Assembly: GCA_964017045.1 (NCBI GenBank)
Contig: OZ024797.1
Coordinates: 18,631,307-18,695,306 of the forward strand
Origin: Omphiscola glabra
Taxonomy: Eukaryota > Mollusca > Gastropoda > Lymnaeidae
DNA: 64,000 nucleotides
Direction of reading: 5' to 3'
Positions 36,501 through 46,274 of the stretch are shown here, one piece after another. The position numbers and the translations under genes were made by a program. Under the pieces are notes generated by a model that ran no database searches, had not been told where the DNA came from, and saw only the letters and a list, made by a program, of their open reading frames with translations. Position 1 is the first letter of the stretch. Every line of letters starts with the position of its first letter.

Positions 36501-38901
36501 TTCTCTAGCTATGTATTGCATTAGCTTGAATTAAATATGTTAGGCAACTATTCTCAACGGAAGTAGTGCATCTCTCATGGCTTACACTTCAGACTCAGCT
36601 CTCCCACAGAACATTACATTCTAAGCTCATCACATTTTTAATTGGGTTGTTTCCCTGGCTGAAAATGAACAGCACATAACTAATGATGGGTAACACAAAC
36701 TATAATGAAGAGGTAATGTGCGCCCCCCCCCCCCCCCTCCCTGCCCCGTTCTAGACTATTATAGTGTTTTAAATGCTAAGACGTTAAACTTTAAAAAAAA
36801 ACATTCTAAAAAGAAAATTGAATATCAGTCTAATAATTATTGTTCCAGTTCAGTTACCATCATTTTTCTAGCAGCATCTGACATCTCCATTTGACTTGGA
36901 TCCCTTTTCTTAACAAATTTAGCAGGAATTGGATCACTGTCATTGCTTCCATTCTTTCCTGCATCTCCACCAGCAGTAACCTTGGCAAAAGTTCGTTTAA
37001 AAGGGGATTTTTTAGATCCTTGTCGCTTGGAGATAGAGGATGATTTACCAAATGATGGGCGCTGGTCAGCCTCATCTTCTGAATCTAAATAAAAATATTA
37101 GTTTTACAGTGACCCTTTTACAAAAAAAACTTTTTGCAACAGTATTTGAAGTTGTTGAGTGACAATTATCATAATCATATTTGACCAAAGTCCAAATCTT
37201 GGTAAAATATTATTAAACTGACAAAGTAACTGCTCATCTTCTTCTATATATTAAGGGCCCACGATCAATTTATTGATCATTATGGCTCCTATGAATGTAG
37301 ATGGGATTTGCAATGTCTCCGTGCCTGGTGTTGATGAGGATATTTCAAGAGTAACTGTTTGAGGGTATCATGCACTAGGGGTTGTAAGGCCTGAGGCAAT
37401 AGACGCAAATGAGTCAAGTGTTGTCGCCTCAACTGTTCCTTTTGGAAGCTTGTTCCAGTCCCTGATTGTCTTTGGTAGGAATGAGAAGTTCCTATACTGG
37501 CTTCTCGCTGGTATGAGCCGGAACTGCCTGTCATGGCCTCGTCGTTGTCTATGGGGGAGAGGGACGAGTTTCTGTTTAATCCCAGAACAGTGGACTAGCC
37601 CATTATTTATCTTGTAAATCATGGAGAGCCTGGACTGTCGTCGTCGTTCCTCCAATAGTGACCAGCCCAGTGTTTCCAGCATGCTGCCAACACTAGAGGT
37701 ATTTCTGTAGCGGTTCAGGACAAAGCGTGCTGCCCGTCGCTGTACTGCCTCCAATCTTTCGATGCTCTTCTGAGTGAATGGGTCCCAGACCGAAGATGCA
37801 TAATCTAAAAGCGGCCGGACAAAGGCTTTATAGGCTCTTTCTTTCACACCGGAGTTGCTGATCTTTAGATTACGCCTTAAGAACCCCAGGGTCTTGTTTG
37901 CCTGGTTGCACACATTGTTAATATGCTCGTCCCAGCGGACCTCTCTCTGAATGGTAACACCCAGGTACCTTATGGAGGAAACTGACTCAAGCAAATGACC
38001 ATGCAATTCATAGTGGTAGCGTAGAGGAGTACAACTTCTAGAGACTGACAGTGTCTGGCACTTTGCTGGATGAAATTCCATGTCCCAGCTCGCCACCCAA
38101 AGCGATTTACTAGTTTTTGAATTTCGGACTGGCATCATTCCGAGGCTTACCCTTTAGTCTATAATCATAAGCCTCCCATTATTAAAATTTACCTCGTCAC
38201 TAGGCACACACTTTACCACTTTAGTTTAAAGTTAGAGGTAAAAATGTATAATTTAAATTTTATTTAAAAATAATAAAAAAAGGCCTAAAAGTAAAATTTA
38301 GATAAGAGTGAAAGTCTAAAGACTAAGTTAGTCACTAAGGCCTCGGCTTTAGGCTTAGTAGTCACTAGGCTCTCTCTAGGACTAGTTCCACTTAGAGTTA
38401 CAGTAACTTACACTTACAATAATACTGACTAACTAATGCTACTGAACTAATACACTAATACTATAGTCATAGTATCAATTAAATCTGATTAAGACTAAGA
38501 ATAAGAGTCTTAGTACTCTTAGTACTACTAAGTTAACTAAGAAGACTGAGTACTATACTACTTAGTTAAATAAGACTCTTTGTTACTAGTAAAACAACAA
38601 CAACACGTTATTAAACAGCTCAGTAGTCACAGTGAAGTGACAGGTCAGTAGACAGTAGACTAACTAGTAGCAGCCATTTAAATAGAAACTAAAATAATCA
38701 TGTAATCTTTAACTACTGTAACTTAGACCTATTAGTATATATTAGTATTAGTAGTATTAGTTTAGTTTAATTTAGTCATTTATTTCATTAATCAAAGAAT
38801 CACTGGTCACTATCATCTTAATATATTAAAAAAATAACAGAGTCTTCTGTAAACCGAGTCTTTAATCAATAAAATAGATCTCTACCTGTCAGAGAGGACA
38901 T
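21548..38901 (-). CDS. CMTR1: CMTR1, cap-specific mRNA (nucleoside-2'-O-)-methyltransferase 1
   Basis: CMTR1 is a nuclear enzyme that uses SAM to methylate the 2'-O-ribose of the first transcribed nucleotide (cap-0 to cap-1). Coding exons in transcript order: 38901-38886, 37084-36858, 36316-36158, 35985-35893, 34880-34809, 34616-34522, 33983-33911, 30014-29822, 28900-28782, 28084-27988, 27790-27658, 27309-27124, 26725-26669, 26519-26462, 26267-26199, 25315-25181, 24840-24718, 24192-24101, 23763-23647, 22498-22389, 22253-22145, 21683-21548. All phases match, giving 822 codons plus stop (human 835). Domains: acidic N-terminus; G-patch (about 82-125); RrmJ/FtsJ-type methyltransferase with DVCAGPGG at 259-266 and K225, D348, K388 matching the human K239-D364-K404 set; guanylyltransferase-like region (about 550-735); WW-like C-terminus. 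Every junction is GT-AG except exon 19, which has a GC donor. Introns hold five LINE fragments. Identification is from family motifs; exon ends are inferred from splice consensus and phase. Confidence 0.95.
22145..22498 (-). CDS. CMTR1: CMTR1 exons 20-21: C-terminal GTase-like end and WW-like segment
   Basis: Exon 20 (22498-22389) ends with [10 protein letters not shown] and exon 21 (22253-22145) continues EPWSRC...[16 protein letters not shown], a WW-type arrangement (two spaced W/Y positions then P). In human CMTR1 the WW region contacts the RNA polymerase II C-terminal domain. The intron between them is 22254-22388. Confidence 0.9.
22668..23551. repeat. 16-bp minisatellite in CMTR1 intron 19, about 55 copies
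   Basis: The unit is acacaatgatcaggtg, with frequent variants aggtaac, atgtgac and ataatg. The core TGATCA is palindromic. Unit variants are interspersed rather than blocked, unlike the 20-kb field. The array occupies most of the intron between exon 19 and exon 20. Confidence 0.97.
24200..24546 (+). mobile_element. L2-like LINE, 3' end
   Basis: On plus, the codons read [15 protein letters not shown]...[10 protein letters not shown] then stop, the standard carboxy end of CR1/L2-group ORF2 proteins. A short 3' UTR ends in caatcaatca. The tail is clearly homologous to the minus-strand element at 54635-55850, which ends in the same microsatellite. It lies in CMTR1 intron 17, antisense to the gene. 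The left boundary is not sharp. Confidence 0.8.
25440..26130 (-). mobile_element. Internally deleted Jockey/CR1-group LINE
   Basis: The minus frame 26124-25528 reads [35 protein letters not shown] and the catalytic FADDCLVY. It then passes without a stop straight to the C-terminal block (NYTRNNNKC...[12 protein letters not shown]). The thumb and linker region is missing, so an internal deletion kept the frame. The 3' tail carries a (GAACCA)-type repeat near 25450. It lies in CMTR1 intron 15, same strand as the gene. Confidence 0.85.
28251..28639. mobile_element. Foldback MITE with long inverted arms
   Basis: The left arm starts ctattcatacccgggtacca and the right end reads ...tggtacccgggtacgaatag. 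The arms pair through agtgagaggttggga, the tcaaatgaaa phrase, and the block around gacatccaaatag. Arms are roughly 150-170 bp around a short centre. No transposase is present. It sits in CMTR1 intron 9. I found no clear target duplication. Confidence 0.8.
29822..30014 (-). CDS. CMTR1: CMTR1 exon 8: SAM-binding motif
   Basis: It encodes [20 protein letters not shown], the SAM-binding loop of the RrmJ fold, and continues through KGFGLTLRG to FEPHYG. Its 5' neighbour intron (30015-33910) contains a 3.2-kb LINE whose remnant ends about 80 bp from the acceptor. Confidence 0.95.
30095..33290 (-). mobile_element. Degenerate APE-type LINE (RTE-like)
   Basis: On minus the order is: endonuclease (33240-32476) with [21 protein letters not shown] and [14 protein letters not shown]; linker (32570-32130); reverse transcriptase (32209-31151) with [28 protein letters not shown] and [10 protein letters not shown]; then 30964-30095 with YLGS..., a [10 protein letters not shown] block and a C-terminal Cys/His cluster (CVKC...H). 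Several frameshifts separate the pieces and the catalytic motif reads FADY instead of FADD, so it is dead. It lies in CMTR1 intron 7. The clade name is from memory of similar sequences. Confidence 0.88.
33517..33731. repeat. 64-bp tandem repeat, 3.3 copies
   Basis: Units beginning tgcacaatcagcttttgatt recur at 33517, 33581, 33645 and 33709. The array lies between the LINE 5' end and CMTR1 exon 7. Confidence 0.95.
34218..34368. repeat. 50-bp tandem repeat, 3 copies
   Basis: tgactgataactgtgggg-type units start at 34219, 34269 and 34319 inside CMTR1 intron 6, with the last copy diverging. Confidence 0.93.
35035..35605 (+). mobile_element. Internally deleted L2-like LINE
   Basis: Plus-strand frames read [16 protein letters not shown] and FTDDTQLY (catalytic motif with Ala to Thr). 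The sequence then joins in frame to [16 protein letters not shown], the L2-type carboxy end, with stop near 35381. The 3' UTR ends in an aataata repeat. The 5' part has stops. It lies in CMTR1 intron 4, antisense. Confidence 0.82.
36158..36316 (-). CDS. CMTR1: CMTR1 exon 3: G-patch
   Basis: This exon of 53 codons begins [18 protein letters not shown], the glycine-rich G-patch signature. In human CMTR1 the G-patch binds the helicase DHX15. Acceptor tttacaaag and donor GAG|GTAAGA are both good, and phase is 0 at both ends. Confidence 0.95.
37280..38155 (-). mobile_element. Jockey/CR1-group LINE, C-terminal part
   Basis: Minus frame 38138-37368 begins after the catalytic motif with [17 protein letters not shown] and continues [41 protein letters not shown] and TIRDWNKLP. 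These are the thumb and C-terminal blocks of Jockey-group reverse transcriptases. It is 5'-truncated. It fills most of CMTR1 intron 1. Confidence 0.88.
38886..38901 (-). CDS. CMTR1: CMTR1 first coding exon (16 nt)
   Basis: The exon reads ATG-TCC-TCT-CTG-ACA-G then the donor GTAGAG. The leftover G joins AT of exon 2 to make Asp, giving [13 protein letters not shown], similar in style to the serine/acidic N-terminus of the human protein. An in-frame TGA lies two codons upstream, and A is at -3, supporting this start. It is very short, so an alternative first exon cannot be excluded. Confidence 0.75.
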
Positions 38902-40550
38902 TCTTCAACTTCCAAGTTATAACCGTATAGTATATTGTTTTTTTATTTAAGTTTTCTTAGAACGAAATCGAAAACAGGTCGGTTATTTCTTGTAAGTCAC
39001 ATTTTATGAATCAATAAACTGTTAGGTGGGAATTTCCTGAATCAAACATTTTCACAAATATATTCTGAAGAAATAACCGTCATTTGAATTCAGGTTTATA
39101 AACTTTAATGTTAATAATTTAGAAATAAATCACAAAAAATCATATCTAAGGATAATGATAATCTAAAGCTGCGAGTGTGTAATTTTTGTGCCCCAGAAAG
39201 AAATATTTTTAGCTTATTTAACTAGGTCAAAGAATAGACTGGTCACGTGAGAGCTCCGCCAGTTTGTCGTTTGCTGAAATCGTTAAGGTTACTTAAGATG
39301 AACTCAAAAGAAAAGCAACTACATTACATAGACTATAGATGCGTCTGCTGTATTTAAATGAAATCGGATTACTATTTTATAGCCAAGAAAAGTATGATTT
39401 TCACATTTTATGATTATTTAATTTGTATGCTAATTTATATATATGTATTTTTAACTATGTAAATTGCCACTTATAACTTATACTTATACTTATACCAACT
39501 TAGTTAGGCGGCTTAGGCTTAGGTCTTAGTACTATTAAGTCTTAGTTAGTCTACTCTTAGTAGTCTTAGTCACTCTTAGTCTAAGTCGACTTGGACTTGC
39601 TTAGGCTTTTAATTTTAATTGTTTGTTAATCAAGTTTTAATAAACACATAAATATCAGTAAGTAATAAATTATGAATAATAAATACTTAATTTAAAATTA
39701 ATTTAAAATAGTATAAGTATAGTATACATTTTGGTTAATTTATATATAATTTAGGACTTTCAGACCCTCCTCTTACTTAGTCTTCTATTCTTATTACTAT
39801 TTAATATTATTTAGGTAAAAAAGTAGCTGTAGGACCGCTCACCCTAACCTGAACCCTAATTCTATCAGCTACATATCAGCCATTATTTATTAGTTACCAA
39901 TTAAGTAATCATAGTATCATAGGGATTTATTTTTATTTAGTATTTGTATCAATTGTGTGTAGACGGTGTATTAATCATTTAATTAAGTAATTTAATTAAG
40001 TAATTTACTAATGTACAAAATGTAGGCCACAGTAGGCGTAGGAATGTAGTTACTTAAGACTTAAGTTACGGCAATGCCTACTGACTACTTAGTACTTAGT
40101 AAGTAGTTAGTGCTTAGCTGCTATAACACGTTCATGTGAATGTGGCCTTGGCCTGTGATCGTGAATATGAATATGTAAGTAAATAATAAATGTGTTGCAT
40201 AAGTAATTAAGTGAACTGAGTGATCAGTGTACACATGGATTTATATTATGTTTACTAGTAATCTACATTCTACAGTCTACACAGCACTGAAACTCGAACT
40301 AAACACACCGTCACTGACACTGACAGTTTATGTTATCAGTTCAGGATATTCAATTATTCAGTTGATGTATGAGTTTTTTACTTATTTAAATTATAACATT
40401 GTTTAATTTATTGGTCTAATTCAACTTAAACTAATTAGAAATTAGACAATTTAATTAGCCATATTATTGAATTGGGATACCCACTATACTATACTATACT
40501 ATACTATACTACCTTCTATTCTACTTCTATTCTATTGCCTCGCCTCTAGT
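38902..40550. promoter_or_regulatory. Intergenic region upstream of CMTR1
   Basis: It probably contains the CMTR1 promoter and 5' UTR; no TATA box at a convincing distance was seen. GTCACGTGAG at 39242-39251 is an E-box close to the CLEAR consensus bound by TFEB/MITF factors. Parts (39490-39600, 40070-40120, and 38330-38600 within intron 1) are unusually rich in cttagt/actaag words. No coding frame is supported. Confidence 0.45.
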
Positions 40551-40565
40551 CACTTAGTCTAACTG

Positions 40566-41066
40566 AAATATCTCATTAGGAAATGGCGTCAGCGGGCCGT
40601 CGAGCTCGTGCTCTTTATGCCCTCCCTGGCGCCCACCCACACCTGCCATGCGTCGGGTTTCCCCGGCGTCAGGCCGTGCGGGGGAACGTCAGAGACCTCC
40701 CCGGGCGTGAAACGTCCCCACCAGCAACCGCTCGATCGGGTTTGCTGATGGAGACCTCCCCCGCCCTGAGACGTCTGGTCGACCGAAGACGCTGTGTTTC
40801 AAGCGTCCGCAGTCCACTTTCCTAGGGGCCGGGACGGTAAATTAATGTCCTAATATCTCCCCCCACCCGTCCCGGGGAAGCATCGGACGCCCTCTAAGAG
40901 GGATTCTACAGTGGGTTTCCACCTCGCAACTAATTCGCGAAGTAGCTGGGACGAAACGGTTGCCTAGGAGCAGCTTTCTCAGGGCTGCATATTTAGAATC
41001 ATCGACCACAGGCTTCCACCACAGCCCATCGCCTCATATCCCTTAACGGCAACTTGTAATCATGAT
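40566..41066. mobile_element. GC-rich insert with 15-bp target-site duplication
   Basis: This 501-bp segment is GC- and CpG-rich inside very AT-rich DNA. It is bounded by the exact direct repeat cacttagtctaactg at 40551-40565 and 41067-41081. An ATG in good context (ggaaATGG, 40583) opens 80 codons rich in Arg/Pro, but I recognise no family. The duplication length fits LINE-style insertion, yet there is no A-tail at either end. It could be a LINE 5' fragment, a SINE or another retrocopy. Confidence 0.7.
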
Positions 41067-41081
41067 CACTTAGTCTAACTG

Positions 41082-44000
41082 TAATTTTTAATTAATATTT
41101 AGCCTTAGATTCTAATTATTAGACAGACGAATTACCAGACTGATTACTAAACTAATAATTGTGTTGTATTTTCAGACTAGTAGATCTAGTTGTTTTCAAC
41201 TGGCAACTGGTGTTGTATCTCTAAAAAGCTTACTATATAAGTAAGCCATATAATTATTTAAAGTCATGAGACTGTTGACTATAAGTCATTATGATTGTCA
41301 TCAATATCTTGGTCAAAAGTCAAATGAAAAACCATTAGTAGATTTATAACTTTATATACTTATATAATATACCAGTGCCTCCCAAAGTCAAACAGGAATT
41401 ATCCACATGAACATTGCATCAGTGATCTATCCCAAAGCCTCATATGGGGGCTTCATATATTCGAGGGGCCCAAAGTTGTGATGTGGAAAAAATCAATGGA
41501 AAGTACTTTGAATTAAAATTGCTTTGAATAGGCCCAGCTAAATAACATGATCGAAAAGTGTCAAAGTCAAGGGTCTTCAAAAATGACACTAGGGCTCTGA
41601 TATATAGCATAGTATACCCCAATATTTAAAAAAAAAATGTACAAACTTTATAAATTTATAAAATGTTCACCTTCAGCAGTTTAGGTGCTGGTCTGCAGAC
41701 CACCACTTTGCGTAGTTTAAATCAATTCAGTAGATCATGAAAAATATACTCTTTAAAAAATTATCTGCTTTTAGTTACAGTCTGCAGCTTAAATTTGTAA
41801 GGTTAAATTACTAGAAGTAGAAGCTAAATTTTATCTATTTAAATAACATATAATATTAAATTATTTTATTTTTAACTGACTAAGTCATCAAATTCATACT
41901 TTTCCTGAGATTAAGTCCCTTCTTCACAATGAAATAGGCGATGCATTTTTTTCTTTAAAAATTACCACCTAAAACAGCACAGTCACAGAATTGAATTTAA
42001 GAGCTATTGTAATAGATATCTAGGCTGCTAATGCATAATGAATGGATCTTAAATGTCTTGGAGAAAATGTAGGATGAGTATATATTTCTTTTGGGCGTAA
42101 ATAAAGAAGTGTAAGGCTCCACCCATCTGCGTTATCTTTAGATTTGATCTCTGATAAATAAACACAGTTAAGTAGACCAACACGAGGCTTGTAATACAAT
42201 GCAACATTATCTCAAAGAGCATTCAGCTGCATACAAATTTATTTAGAAAAGTGTTTTGTTTAAAGATCAATTAAAATCTGAAGTTAAAATCTTAAAGTTT
42301 AAAAATATCAATCATTATGAATGCACTTTTATACATATTCATATATCTTATAAATTTAGTTATTTATTATTATCTGCTATAGATTTCAGTAAAGCTATAA
42401 GCATAAATTATGGTAATTTACTGTATTAAAGGTGCACAATAAGGTTTAAAAGATGTAGGAGTTTCATAAACCTTTAAAAATTGAGATACCAAAAAACAAA
42501 AAAAGTCAAAATAACTTTACATTGTGTCAGATGGTCAAAAAAGGAATTAAGTTCAACTCTCATAAGAATAATGATATAAGTTAAGTAAATGCAATATTTA
42601 TCTTTACTAGTCACACTTAAAAAGTAAATGTGGCTTCTACCAACATTGTATTAAATTTGAAATTATTTAAAAATATGCGTACACTATCAATGTAAATCTC
42701 AATAGTTACCTAAAAATGCAATATCAAATGTATTTTCTATTTAATCTATTTCTTTACATTACATGGTTACTTTTAGTTTTGGTTTTTTCTAATTGATGTA
42801 AATCAGTTTCTGAAAAGGTAAGCGTGTTAAAAAAATTTCTTTATATTATTTATTAGCCTACTTTTGTTCCAAATTTAAGAACCCTAGCACATTTTTAAAT
42901 AGTACTATAATGCACTCTTCACTGGATTTTTTTTTTTTAGGTTTGTCATTTGATGTGCATATCAAAATTTTAACAAAAGACTATATTAATACCAAATTTT
43001 GTCTTATATTGAAAGTTACAAAAAGTTATTCCATTTATTTTCATCAAAACAATAACTAAGAATTCATAGAAACTTTGACTTGGAGGTCTATCATTCTAAT
43101 TCTAGTATTCTTGAAAGTGAAAAAAAAAAGTATTTGATAACTAACAGTAAGAGTTAATAAAAATGTAAAAAATCTGGCAAATTTTAATATTAATCAGATA
43201 TAGACTCTTTAGATTTAATGCCAGTGGCCAGTGATTGAACAATAATTATTCTGTTATACTTTCTAAGACTAGGTAAGTGTTCAGTGAGTGCTTAAACATC
43301 TGAGAAGATTTAAAATGGAAAAAACTCCAAGAGGAAAATACTTTTTAACCCATTAAAATAATCATTTTCAGTTAGAATTGTTTTTTGTTTTTTTGTAAAT
43401 GCTGGATGAGTTACTGGAACTGAGTATGATTTCATCCATATGAGTAACTATGAGCAAGAGAGGTCACAGAAAATTAAAGTTTGGCAATATAAACTAAATT
43501 ATTTTTTGAATATAATTATTTCAATAATGGCTATTTGTGATTTTTTTTAAAGGTTTGTACCTTAACATCACTTCTAAATTTAAAAAAAAATCACAAAGAA
43601 TTTATGAAGATGAAAAGTTCTCCCTACTTTGGCACCAACTTCAGATAAATATTTACATTCCAAAAATATATTTCATGTTCTGTAATGGCAAAAATTTACA
43701 TGATTTATGTCTAATTAAGCTTAATTCAACTCAATGCTTTTAATAGTTCAGTAAAAATAAACTATTTTTCTTTTAAAGCCATAGCTGCAGAACTGCAGGG
43801 GATTTAAAAAAAATATCTGTCACATTATTTAATATATTTTTTTATTGTTGTATGTTGTAGTGGCATAGATAAAATAGCTATTATTGCTATTTTCTGTAAG
43901 TTATATACAACTTAGATCTTCTACTTTGTTAGACACAACAAAATACCACTTAAGTTTTCTAAAATTCCAAACAAAGCTATCCATTCACATCTATATTATG

Positions 44001-46156
44001 CATCTCTAATACATACATCAATTGTAATACAATGCTTATGATTATTTACAGTGAAATACTTGAATTGTGGAGATTGAAACTTTTATGATCATCAGATCTT
44101 AAGTATGGGAACATTCATTAGTTATCAGTTTATCATAATGGACTTAATAAGAACAATGATTTACTAACGTTGCTTTATGGTGAAGGTTGATTTATGTTTA
44201 GATAAGGCACACTTCTTAAGTTATTCATGGACATTAATTCGCATGTCTTTGACATTTATGGTTATTTCATATTATATCTGTAATATGAAAAACAACAACA
44301 CTTCTCAAAAACGCTTCTTTCATATTTAAAGATATAGTTTGATCCATGTTGATTATTAGATTTAATTTATAAAATTATTAACACTTTCTCCTTTATTTAG
44401 AATTTGTTTTAATGAAATAGTAGTGTTTTTTAAAATGATAAATAGTAGTTGGGTGTTTTTTTTTTTTGGAAATAAAGAAATTAGTTTTTCATTTATAAAT
44501 GTATTTCTAAATATTTGACCAATATAGCCCACATTCTATATGGAGCCCTTGGTGTAGACTGTAGTTAAGACTTTTAAGAATTAGCTTAATTGAGTATGTA
44601 ATCGTAGTGTTTGTGGAGAATTTGTTCTAACAAATTTTGAACATTTATGCAGCTTTAAAATAAATTTGAATTTTGGAATATAAAAGTTAGGAACTAGTAA
44701 TTTTAATTTGTTAAAATTATGTGTTAAATAATCCTAAATTACAACCTCAGCATTTAATTTGGTAATACATGGATTTTGTCATTACAGAATGTAGAGCATC
44801 CATTAAAAAAAGAAAGAATGCATGTGTCAGTTAATGCATACTATTCTTCTTGGCCTACCATTAATAATTCAGCAAATGAGACATATTTCTGGGAGGACAT
44901 GGGGGTGGGTGACGGGTCAGATTGAGTTTTTTTTTTTTTTACCTGTAGACTCCATAGCATAACAACTGCTTAAAGAAACAGTATCACTTGCTTATATCCA
45001 CAAATTATCACTTAATGGTAAGTTTCATACATATAACAAGAATAGGTTTAAGGAAACTTAATATTTGTTGATGTGGAACATTTTGTATAAGCACTCAGCT
45101 ACAACTCATTTAGTTGTCATATAATAACAATGGCTTCCTTTAGCTTGATGCAGAGTTATCAAAGATGTCACACTTAAATGAGGCTGCTTACAAGCTGTAT
45201 TCTTTGTTGATCTGAGTATAATCAGTATTGAATATGCCCTTAAGAAATGGGTGGGCTATATTATCAATTGGTTACTTAGGGACTTGCCATGAATAGGGAT
45301 CATAGTAGCTTGAAAATAATAATATTTCAGAAGAAGAAACTATCTAAATATATTAGTGAAGATAACAGTTTCTGAAATTCTGCAGAGCCCTTAAATTTTG
45401 GCTTTTGTTAAATAAACCTTCCTTATCACTTTTATCAGGCTCAACAAATTGGGTTTATGTGTGCTGGTAAGTGAAAACTGCTCTGATAAGTTTGCTACGA
45501 ACAATTCTGGTAGCATTTCAGATGTGAACATTTTTTAAAACCTTAAACGTTAGATGTAAGTTTTAAAAATAATTGCATGAATATTGTCATCACTCTATAT
45601 TAAATCACTGATAGGAGCAGAATAATAAATATTAGTTAGCATTATGTTAGCCTTATAAATCTCCTGGAGAGATATATAAACAAATGTTATTTAGAATTAT
45701 TTGCTATATTTTAGCCGGGATAAGTTTTGCTTTTACAGAACCAGTCTAAAAGCAGCGTGGCATGGAAAGACTGTAAATGCTTTGAATAAATAATGGACGA
45801 CATTTTTATAAAGGTGTCATTTTCCCCCTCTTAAAATTTATATGCTGCATGCCCCTTTATCCCCTTTACTCTCGACCCTTGACTTAAGTCTTTAAGGGTG
45901 ACAGGACAATAGGAAATCATCATTATGCACGGCTCTCTATCCAAAGCCTTTTGTACATGTTTGTTTTTCAGCTATTTGTTCCTTGGATGACCCATTTGGA
46001 GCTCTCCCTGGTCAACAATCTTGCTTATGAAGTCAAGTCAGATTGTGTGAGCCATATAATTAAGCTTTATGATAAATTTTGGTGAAGTGCTTTTTATTTG
46101 GCACACAGAGACTGCAAAATACTAGAGTAAACCTTGTTTTCCTTTGACTATTTCAG
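41082..46156. other. AT-rich intergenic region, nothing recognised
   Basis: Five kilobases between the GC-rich insert and the first LYST coding exon hold no tandem array, no recognisable LINE protein and no coding frame with splice sites. A LYST 5'-UTR exon and promoter should lie here or further left, because the first coding exon starts with a good acceptor. Confidence 0.5.
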
Positions 46157-46274
46157 TTAAGTCATGAAGTCCCAGACACTTCCTGACAAGATGGCTACAC
46201 TCTTCTCCATTTGGGAGTCATATGCCCAACTGATCAGGTGGAAAAATGACAGGCACACAGAACAAAAGATGCAG
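46157..46274 (+). CDS. LYST: LYST first coding exon
   Basis: Acceptor gactatttcag precedes 46157, so an untranslated exon lies upstream. ATG at 46164 follows directly on an in-frame TAA (46158-46160), fixing the earliest start in this exon. A second ATG nine codons later (aagATGGct) has a better Kozak context. The donor is CAG|GTAACT. The peptide MATLFSIWESYAQLI is not one I recognise from vertebrates. Confidence 0.75.

Noticed and set aside
40583..40825. 80-codon Arg/Pro-rich frame as a host gene
   Set aside because: It lies wholly inside the GC-rich insert bounded by a target duplication and matches no family I know; better treated as part of that element.
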